A DNA stretch of 36,469 nt from Actinomycetes bacterium (GTDB taxonomy: Bacteria; Actinomycetota; Acidimicrobiia; Acidimicrobiales; SZUA-35): positions 1 through 36,469 of the forward strand of contig JAJRXF010000171.1 of assembly GCA_024276425.1 (NCBI GenBank), in the 5' to 3' direction. Made by a program: the position numbers and the translations under genes. The notes below the pieces were generated by a model. The model searched no databases. It was not told where the DNA came from and saw nothing but the letters and a program-made list of their open reading frames with translations. This document shows, piece by piece, positions 30,823 through 36,469 of this stretch. How positions within the stretch are numbered: the stretch's first letter is position 1; each line of letters begins with the position of its first letter.

Positions 30823-31878
30823 ATGAGAGGGAAACAGGTTGCCGCGCTAGCGGTTGCAGCCGCAGTGATGGCGGGAGCTGCCGGACCAACTGCGGCCCTC
30901 TCCCAAGGGGTGGGAATGGGAGAAGGGTCATGGCGCGGCAGCTTGTCCTACAACGCGCTGGTTGTTTATGACGATGACATTCCTGCCAGTTACTACGGAC
31001 GCGGGACCATGAACCTGACGGTCGTTGGTGGAACCATAGAGGGTTCGTTCATCTTCAACCAAAGAACGGTAGTGCGGGTATCGGACTCGGCAACTGCACT
31101 CGCCAATGCCAGCGTCTTTGGCAATGTAACCGGCGGGGCTCTGGCCCCGGAGCTGGTGTACGACCAGATTGAGGTGAAAAGTACCGATGCGGCTTCGGGC
31201 GTTACAGCCGAGCTGACGTTCACGGCCGCTGAACTGGGCAACCCAAGAATTTTGGTGGTGCCAACGGCTGGCAGCTGTGGATCGGTGCAAGGCTTTTGGA
31301 ATCAAGGGTTTGCGTCCGGTCTCGCCTCCCAGGGTGAGTTCATCGCCGGACGTCAGGGCACATGGGTCCTGCACCGGCTCGGCGAGGGTGAGCGGTCTAC
31401 TGCCGACTATGAAATGGCGATGGAGGAGATCGAGGCTGGCGCCAACACCTTGATAGAAGAGCTTCGTGCTGGTGGGCCCTGGTCAGCCGACATTGTTAGT
31501 GACGTGCTGAGCCGGGCGGAGAATCTGGCTTCCGGCGGCTTCCGTCGTGCCAACTGTGACAGGGGTGAAGACGACACCGCCTTCCGACACCGAGCTTATG
31601 CGGTCGTCGCTCAGATGCTCAACGAAGCGGCTCTCTCTGACGGTGTGTTCGCTGACGGGATCCTCGAACTGATGATTGCCGGTTACCGTTCCGGCGTGTT
31701 CGCTTCGGATGCCGAACTCCGCGACTTCTATGAGGGCCAGTTCGATCTGATTGCTGAGCAAGTTCTCGACTCAGGTCGCCAAGCGGAATTGCTCAAGTTA
31801 TACGCCACTGCGCTGCAGCTAGGAAGGAACGAGCTGGCAGCAACCGTTGCCGAACTCCTGGAAGTGGTGGATTCATGA
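30823..31878 (+). CDS. Secreted protein of unknown function
   Basis: The 351-residue product starts with a signal peptide, MRGKQVAALAVAAAVMAGAA followed by GPTAALSQ, with a likely cleavage near residue 26. The first 140 residues of the mature part look beta-rich (SWRGSLSYNALVVYDDDI and GTMNLTVVGGTIEGSFIF), and the last 160 are helical with regularly spaced acidic residues. Two cysteines (in AGSCGS and RANCDRG) could form a disulfide. No family is recognised. GGAGGG lies about eleven bases before the ATG at 30823; the preceding in-frame eight residues are not needed. Its stop overlaps the start of the next gene as ATGA, so the two are translationally coupled. Confidence 0.75.
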   Translation: MRGKQVAALAVAAAVMAGAAGPTAALSQGVGMGEGSWRGSLSYNALVVYDDDIPASYYGRGTMNLTVVGGTIEGSFIFNQRTVVRVSDSATALANASVFGNVTGGALAPELVYDQIEVKSTDAASGVTAELTFTAAELGNPRILVVPTAGSCGSVQGFWNQGFASGLASQGEFIAGRQGTWVLHRLGEGERSTADYEMAMEEIEAGANTLIEELRAGGPWSADIVSDVLSRAENLASGGFRRANCDRGEDDTAFRHRAYAVVAQMLNEAALSDGVFADGILELMIAGYRSGVFASDAELRDFYEGQFDLIAEQVLDSGRQAELLKLYATALQLGRNELAATVAELLEVVDS

Positions 31879-32384
31879 TGGGTGGCGGATTGGTATTGGG
31901 TTCCCTATCCGCACGTCGTGCCTTCCTTGTTGGCGTCGCTAGCACGTTGACACTCCTCGGAGCGGGTTGCGGTGGGGGACAGTCACCGTCGACGGCGACC
32001 AGTGTCGAACCAATCGCCGACGATGAAGGCACGGAGAACTCGGGCGGCGCCACTACCACAGTCGTCGCGACCGACGACACAGCATCCGCAGTGGCCAGCT
32101 ATTTGCCGGAGCTTTTGCTTGAGAATGCGGAGTCGGGCCCGCGCCCCCGGTTGACGTGGTCAGCCGTTGATGGGGCGGCCCGCTACACCCTGGTCGTTCT
32201 CGGTGATGATGGCACCCCATACTGGGCGTGGTCAGGGACTGAGACCACGATCCACTTCGGCGGATTTGATGACCCTGATGCCATTGGTCCCTGGGTTCAC
32301 GAGGCCATGACCTGGACTGTTGCCGCCACCGATGCTGATGGCAAACCCCTCGCAATCTCTCAAGCTGGCGTCCTGACCCCATGA
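31875..32384 (+). CDS. Putative lipoprotein, possibly Tat-exported
   Basis: The 169-residue product begins with LSARRAFLVGVASTLTLLGA and GC, combining a twin-arginine-like ARRAFL motif with a lipobox (LGAGC at about residues 28-32). A Gly/Ser/Thr-rich linker follows. The mature domain of about 90 residues (RPRLTWSAVDGAARYTLVVL, then a Trp-rich segment, then MTWTVAATDADGKPL) resembles a fibronectin type III-like beta sandwich. The ATG at 31875 overlaps the upstream stop, and a second ATG follows at 31878. It is probably co-transcribed with the secreted protein before it. The function is unknown; a binding or scaffold role at the cell surface is only a guess. Confidence 0.75.
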   Translation: MMGGGLVLGSLSARRAFLVGVASTLTLLGAGCGGGQSPSTATSVEPIADDEGTENSGGATTTVVATDDTASAVASYLPELLLENAESGPRPRLTWSAVDGAARYTLVVLGDDGTPYWAWSGTETTIHFGGFDDPDAIGPWVHEAMTWTVAATDADGKPLAISQAGVLTP

Positions 32385-32445
32385 GGTCCCCCCGTCGGAG
32401 TCACACGATGAAACAAACACGCAACTACACCCAAGGCTCGGTCAA

Positions 32446-33546
32446 ATGAAACTCTCGATCTACGCAGCCTTCCTGGCTGTCCCACTGTTTCTCGCAGCGT
32501 GTGGCGGCTCAACCGATACCCAACCTGGTTCTGGCGGTGGGGGTAGCGACGATGGCGTCGCGGCCAGTGACCCTGGGGCCGGAGGCGGCTCCGGGGATCC
32601 AAGTGTGCCCTTTGATACTGGTGCGCTCGGCAGCGAGCCACTCAACGCCGTTCATGTTCAACCGCTGAACCGTTCGGGCCCAACGCCCCCGCCGCCGGTC
32701 ACGCCGGTCATCGATACGTGCGCTGCCCTCGCCGCGTCGGACTTCGATGTGATCGTCAATGAGATCGCAACCAAGTTTTCCTTTGGAGAGGACCCCAAGT
32801 TTGTCGCTACCACCCTTGGGGCGGCGTGCGACTACCAAAGCGATACTCACGTGATCCGAGTCTTGGTGGGTCCGAGCGAACAGGTGAGCACGACCGTAGG
32901 CAGTCCGGGTCTGTTCCTACCCCCAGGATCAGGCAATGTCAGTGAGGAAATCTCACCGGAAGATTCCGCCGTGAGCATTATTAGCGAGGACTCGATCGGT
33001 TTCATCACGCCATTTGCCGCGTTCACCAGCTCGGGTTCTTCTGGTGTCATGGTCTCCAATGTCGGTGGAACGGGGATTGACTACAGCTCGACCGGTTTGC
33101 TTTACTCCCGGGTGGCTGCCGCTGTCTCAGCTCGGGTCGCCGCCGCACCGCCGCCTTCAGCTGAGGCCGAAGAACAACTGCAAAATGTGGCTGCTGACCC
33201 TTGCTCAGTCTGGACTGTTGCTGAGTTGGATGCATTCTTGGTCGATGCGACAATCGATCGGGCCGATGATGCCAATGTGACCGATGGGTGTCGCTGGTCC
33301 AGTGAAGTGACACTGGATCAGGTCACGCTCGAAGCGATCCCTCCAGATGCATCAACGGAGGGCTATGTCCCAATATCAGACGGTAGTCCCGTGCTCGTCA
33401 AACCAGGGACCGATCGCATCTTTCTTGCTACCACTGACATTGTCTTGCGAATCCAGGTGTCCAAAGAAGTCATCGAATCGGTCTTTTATGACGGGACCGA
33501 CGCTGGCGTGGCCTTGGCGGAGAACATCCTGTCCCGTCTTGAATGA
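32446..33546 (+). CDS. Putative lipoprotein with two DUF3558-like repeats
   Basis: The 366-residue product has a clear lipoprotein signal (MKLSIYAAFLAVPLFLAAC, lipobox LAAC at residues 16-19) and a Gly/Ser/Asp-rich linker. Two similar modules follow. The first begins DTCAALAASDFDVIVNEIA near residue 90 with a partner Cys in GAACDYQ. The second begins DPCSVWTVAELDAFLVDATI near residue 250 with DGCRWSS. The pattern (Asp-x-Cys start, then Cys in C-x-W/Y) resembles actinobacterial DUF3558-type lipoproteins. It lies 61 bases after the previous lipoprotein gene in the same direction and likely belongs to the same operon. Its stop overlaps a further ATG (33543) opening a doubtful small frame. Confidence 0.75.
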   Translation: MKLSIYAAFLAVPLFLAACGGSTDTQPGSGGGGSDDGVAASDPGAGGGSGDPSVPFDTGALGSEPLNAVHVQPLNRSGPTPPPPVTPVIDTCAALAASDFDVIVNEIATKFSFGEDPKFVATTLGAACDYQSDTHVIRVLVGPSEQVSTTVGSPGLFLPPGSGNVSEEISPEDSAVSIISEDSIGFITPFAAFTSSGSSGVMVSNVGGTGIDYSSTGLLYSRVAAAVSARVAAAPPPSAEAEEQLQNVAADPCSVWTVAELDAFLVDATIDRADDANVTDGCRWSSEVTLDQVTLEAIPPDASTEGYVPISDGSPVLVKPGTDRIFLATTDIVLRIQVSKEVIESVFYDGTDAGVALAENILSRLE

Positions 33547-33911
33547 AGCGATGTCTGGCTCAGGTTTCCGATCTGGGTCGGGGAGGGCGAAGACATTCTT
33601 GTGGCCAAGCGACTGCTAACCCACACACCAAAGATCACAGACAAACTAAAGATTACAAAGGAGCTAAAGGAATCGAAGCAGCGGGCGAGGCAAAGTCCGA
33701 TTCGTTCACGCCAGCACCAAGTCCTGGGTCCTCACCCACCCCGACACCGACGCGTTCTAAACCTGGGCCGAAGAGGCCTTGGATCAGGGAAACGATGGTG
33801 GTGGGCGTCGATGGCAAGGCCCCCATCCTCAGCATCGTCCCTGACTATCAGGACGAAATCGATCGGAAGCTTCGTGACAGGCTCGATCGTGATGGACCCC
33901 GATGGGCGTGA
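33543..33911 (+). CDS. Doubtful small ORF, low-complexity Pro/Ser/Thr-rich
   Basis: A 122-codon frame starts with an ATGA overlap on the stop of the preceding lipoprotein gene. It contains a Pro/Ser/Thr-rich stretch (FTPAPSPGSSPTPTPTRSKP) followed by an ordinary-looking tail (VVGVDGKAPILSIVPDYQDE then IDRKLRDRLDRD). The first 45 residues look non-protein-like, the base composition around 33630-33680 is A-rich, and the end overlaps the convergent GTPase gene by 83 bases. A competing frame from a GTG at 33601 reads AKRLLTHTPKITDKLKITKE. It may be a real small gene, a frameshifted remnant, or noncoding. Confidence 0.25.
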   Translation: MKRCLAQVSDLGRGGRRHSCGQATANPHTKDHRQTKDYKGAKGIEAAGEAKSDSFTPAPSPGSSPTPTPTRSKPGPKRPWIRETMVVGVDGKAPILSIVPDYQDEIDRKLRDRLDRDGPRWA

Positions 33912-34791
33912 TCACCACAAGGTCGGTTGGGTCGTAGGCTTCGGCCTCACGCAACACCGAGATCTCTCGCCGGCGCCCAACCACTTGGACAAGGAGCCGC
34001 TCGCCGGACGGTGTTCGAGCGATCCCCTTGGCTCGCAATGTGTCTCCCGGAAGGTTGGCGATGAGGCTGTCCAGGTCCGTTCGGCCAATAGGATCGGGAA
34101 TCGGCTTGGTCTCAACCCGATGCTGGTCAAAGAGACTGACCATTGGCATGGCATCTGGTTGAGCTCGTGTGTTTGCCCCAAGTTCGAGGATGCCTGCCGC
34201 TGCGGTGGTTGAGGAGGACGTGATTTGGGGCGTATTCGGCGCCAACTCGTCCAGGCAGGTTTGCACTTCCCGGACTGTCGCGGTGGAAACAAGATCGGTC
34301 TTGGTTAGCAACAGGAGATCGGCTGCGGCCACCTGGGTCCTCAGGGCGATGCCGAGGACACCGTGACGGTGAAGCTCAAGGAATTGCTCGCAGTCGATGA
34401 GGACGACGACACCATCGAGAAGAAACCCCGCGCTCTTTCCCCAGGGCCGGACGCGGTCCGGATCGGCAATCCCGCTGAGTTCTAGGATGACATGTTCTGG
34501 CGGCACCGGGCGGGAACGGAGCTGGTCGAAAGCCATCCCGAGCCCTTCGCTGAGGCTGCAACAAACACAACCATCGGTGAACTCTATGGTGTCCCGGTTC
34601 CTTCGACGAATAAGAGCCGCATCCACATTGATTGTCCCGACATCGTTGACAAGCACCGCTATTGCACGGTCACTCCTGGCAAGAAGCTCATTGATGATTG
34701 TGGTTTTACCGGCACCGAGATAGCCGCCAAGCAGGGTTAGCGGCACCCTTTGGCCATCCCAAGGGAGAAAGTCCGGTTCCTGATAGCCCAC
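33829..34791 (-). CDS. CobW/COG0523-family GTPase (metal-chaperone type)
   Basis: The 320-residue product has the COG0523 signature order. Walker A is GGYLGAGKTT at residues 22-31, and the metal-binding GCVCC is at 74-78. ELSGIADPDRV follows, then the G4-type motif TKTD, near residue 165. A compact CobW_C-like domain (RAKGIARTPSGERLLVQVVG) ends the protein. These GTPases deliver metals, often zinc or cobalt, to target proteins. No metal-dependent partner or zinc-uptake gene is nearby, so the metal is open. The start is the GTG at 34791; its promoter lies in the 62-base gap shared with the divergent exonuclease III gene. Confidence 0.9.
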   Translation of the reverse strand: MGYQEPDFLPWDGQRVPLTLLGGYLGAGKTTIINELLARSDRAIAVLVNDVGTINVDAALIRRRNRDTIEFTDGCVCCSLSEGLGMAFDQLRSRPVPPEHVILELSGIADPDRVRPWGKSAGFLLDGVVVLIDCEQFLELHRHGVLGIALRTQVAAADLLLLTKTDLVSTATVREVQTCLDELAPNTPQITSSSTTAAAGILELGANTRAQPDAMPMVSLFDQHRVETKPIPDPIGRTDLDSLIANLPGDTLRAKGIARTPSGERLLVQVVGRRREISVLREAEAYDPTDLVVITPIGVHHDRACHEASDRFRPDSQGRC

Positions 34792-34853
34792 GAGCTAACG
34801 CTAGCGCGTTGAGGTAGGCCTGGGCAGGGCACTATCCGGTAGCCTCCCACCAG

Positions 34854-35627
34854 ATGCGCATTGTCAGTTGGAACGTCAACTCAATCCGGAGTCGGCATCA
34901 GCGGGTAGTGGACTGGCTAGGCCACCATGAGCCCGACATCGTTCTTCTTCAAGAGACCAAATGCACCGATGAGGTTTTTAACGGCCCAGATCTTGGTGGA
35001 AAGTATCGGGACCTTGGGTATGAAATTGCCCACCATGGGGTTGATCACTGGAACGGTGTGGCCATTCTGAGCAGGGTCGGGCTTGATGAGGTCGAGCGGG
35101 GTTTCGATGGAACCAATCGGCCCCCCTTTGATGAGGCCCGCTACATCTCGGCTCGATGTGGCGACGTCACAGTGGTCTCGGCTTATGCCCCCAACGGGCG
35201 GGAGCTTGAGGACCCTCACTACCTCTTCAAACTCGTTTGGTTTGAGCGATTGCGGGCCAATATCGATGCAACCAAGTCGTTGATATTGGCCGGCGATCTC
35301 AACGTTGCCCTCACTGACCGTGACGTTTATGACCCGCAACGCTGGAAAAACCGAACCCACGTCAGTCCACAGGAGCGAGCTGGCGTCGCTGCCCTGGTCG
35401 ATATGGGGTTGGAAGACGTCACGCGAACTCATCTGCCTCACGACGGAGTATTCAGCTGGTGGAGCTACCGTCCCGGCCAGTTCGAGAAGAATCACGGGCT
35501 GAGGCTGGACCTGGCCCTGTGCAGCAGCGACATTGCCGAACGAGTCCATTCGGTCTGGATTGACGTCATCGAACGGGCGGGTGAGAGACCTTCTGACCAT
35601 GCACCATTGGTCCTCGATCTTTCCTAG
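34854..35627 (+). CDS. xth: Exodeoxyribonuclease III
   Basis: The 257-residue product has all the motifs of the exonuclease III/AP endonuclease family in order: SWNVNSIRSRH at the N-terminus, LLQETKCTD, SAYAPNGRE, LAGDLNVALTDRDVYDP, FSWWSYRPGQF, LRLDLALCS and the C-terminal ERPSDHAPLVLDL. The Asn, Glu, Asp and His residues of the metal-dependent phosphodiesterase site are all present. It cleaves at abasic sites and removes blocked 3' ends in base-excision repair. It is normal in length and divergent from the GTPase gene. I see no good ribosome-binding site. Confidence 0.93.
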   Translation: MRIVSWNVNSIRSRHQRVVDWLGHHEPDIVLLQETKCTDEVFNGPDLGGKYRDLGYEIAHHGVDHWNGVAILSRVGLDEVERGFDGTNRPPFDEARYISARCGDVTVVSAYAPNGRELEDPHYLFKLVWFERLRANIDATKSLILAGDLNVALTDRDVYDPQRWKNRTHVSPQERAGVAALVDMGLEDVTRTHLPHDGVFSWWSYRPGQFEKNHGLRLDLALCSSDIAERVHSVWIDVIERAGERPSDHAPLVLDLS

Positions 35628-35649
35628 AGCTTGATCGGGGGTCGTCGAG

Positions 35650-36300
35650 TCAATTGGGTGAGGCTGGTGGCGTGATAGTTGGAACCTCGAATGGGATGGG
35701 CAGGACGCGGACTCCCCACGCTTCGAGATCATGGATCACCGAGCCGACAGGCCCGGTCGTTACGGGCCACTTCCAGCCGTAGGGTTGGTGCTCGCCCCGT
35801 TCGCCCCAAAGCGTCAACGTACGGTGGCGCCCGGTGACATCATGACGTGGTAGGGCCACAACGGCTCGAAAACCGGCCCCAAACAGCGCCTGAGCCCAGC
35901 CCCGTGTTCTGATGCGATCGTCGGTGGTGTGGATCTCCGCGGTAAGACCAAACCTTCTCGCCGCCTTCACCGGTAGGTTAGCCACTGGCTCCAGAGCATG
36001 GGGCAGCGCGGTCTCGGTGAGGGCGAAACGGTCGATGAGTTCGGCTGGAATGGTTTGGACTGGTCGCCGAGCCAGGGTTTCAAGCAAGGCGACTACCGGT
36101 TGCAGAGCCCAGTACGAAGCACCGTTCGGGCTGACGAGGTCGAACCTGTTGCCACCCGGAGTGGCCGCGTCCGTTGAGGAGAACCAGAATGGTCCGAGTT
36201 CTCGATGGTGCAATCGAAAGATCGAACGACCCATTTGGAGCGAACGGGACGGAAAGCTAGCCAAGTCTGTGGCCGGGGGAGGGTCGGGGAAGTCAACCAC
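35650..36300 (-). CDS. RES-domain toxin (NAD-degrading family) of a RES/Xre toxin-antitoxin pair
   Basis: The 216-residue product matches actinobacterial RES-domain proteins. It shows SIFRLHHRELGPFWFSSTD with the conserved Arg, then GGNRFDLVSP and YWALQPVVALLETLAR with the conserved Glu. The C-terminal part is KAARRFGLTAEIHTTDDRI, GWAQALFGAGFRAVVALPRH and TLTLWGERG. RES toxins fold like ADP-ribosyltransferases and deplete cellular NAD+; activity here is inferred from family. The GTG at 36300 overlaps the end of the upstream antitoxin gene by eight bases, the expected antitoxin-then-toxin order. An ATG at 36351 is also in frame but lies inside the antitoxin gene and adds residues unlike the family. 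Confidence 0.8.
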   Translation of the reverse strand: MVDFPDPPPATDLASFPSRSLQMGRSIFRLHHRELGPFWFSSTDAATPGGNRFDLVSPNGASYWALQPVVALLETLARRPVQTIPAELIDRFALTETALPHALEPVANLPVKAARRFGLTAEIHTTDDRIRTRGWAQALFGAGFRAVVALPRHDVTGRHRTLTLWGERGEHQPYGWKWPVTTGPVGSVIHDLEAWGVRVLPIPFEVPTITPPASPN

Positions 36301-36469
36301 GAAGGGAACTTGCCAGCTCGCGAGCAGCGGCCAGGACCTGGTCCCGGTCATGTGCCTGTAGGGCCTCGATTGGTGTTCGATGCTGAAGAGCCGGATCGCG
36401 GGTTGTCAGCCACGAGGCGGTGAACCAGGCTTCGGTATTGTCTGGAGCGACGACGGCGAGTATGTCGGA
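36293..36469 (-). CDS. Xre/MbcA/ParS-like antitoxin, 3' part only (cut by window edge)
   Basis: On the minus strand the frame entering from the right edge encodes 58 residues before a TGA at 36293-36295. It includes DNTEAWFTASWLTTRDPALQ and HRTPIEALQAHDRDQVLAAA. This is the toxin-binding C-terminal domain of Xre-MbcA-ParS antitoxins (W-L-xxxxPAL, then RTPIEAL, then VLxAA). The DNA-binding N-terminus and start lie outside the window. Its end overlaps the start of the RES toxin gene, which supports a coupled pair. Confidence 0.78.
   Translation of the reverse strand, partial: SDILAVVAPDNTEAWFTASWLTTRDPALQHRTPIEALQAHDRDQVLAAARELASSLRG

Overview
The window looks like chromosomal DNA of a free-living, fairly GC-rich actinobacterium. 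Acidimicrobiia is my best guess, an inference from gene style only. Reasons: frequent GTG starts, a PPOX-fold flavin/F420-type protein, an MMPL transporter, actinobacterial-style AbiEi antitoxins, a RES/Xre pair, a large STAND regulator, many short lipoproteins, and several genes whose -10 box lies 6-7 nt before the start codon (leaderless transcription). No rRNA, tRNA, CRISPR array or replication origin was seen.

Layout. (1) 0.1-3.0 kb: a VOC-fold protein, then a Rieske oxygenase/PPOX operon divergent from its probable TetR repressor, with a clear palindromic operator between them. (2) 3.0-8.1 kb: an accessory island or gene graveyard. It holds two AbiEi-type antitoxins, a toxin gene broken off inside its catalytic motif, an IS110-type transposase tail, an AAA/DUF4143 ATPase and a dead IS3-type transposase. 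(3) 8.2-11.8 kb: a minus-strand cluster of a GlcD-like FAD oxidase, a TPP-dependent acetolactate synthase/decarboxylase-like enzyme and a SAM O-methyltransferase. (4) 12.2-18.4 kb: a very long single-chain pyruvate:ferredoxin oxidoreductase followed by an M81/MlrC-family metallopeptidase. (5) 18.5-20.5 kb: a lipoprotein and a decayed paralogue of it. (6) 20.5-27.6 kb: uppP, divergent folD, an acyl-CoA synthetase with an in-frame 21-bp tandem repeat, and a TetR regulator divergent from an MMPL transporter. (7) 27.6-33.9 kb: a 1035-residue STAND/TPR regulator divergent from a run of three exported proteins, with a palindrome between them. (8) 33.8-36.5 kb: a CobW-type GTPase, exonuclease III, and a RES toxin with the 3' part of its Xre/MbcA/ParS antitoxin running off the window.

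How the parts may work together. The Rieske/PPOX/TetR and MMPL/TetR units look like small-molecule-responsive modules. The FAD oxidase and TPP enzyme are translationally coupled and plausibly act in sequence on a 2-hydroxy acid and its 2-oxo acid. The most unusual candidate system is the STAND regulator facing an exported-protein operon of unknown function. The most informative evolutionary record is the toxin-antitoxin graveyard.
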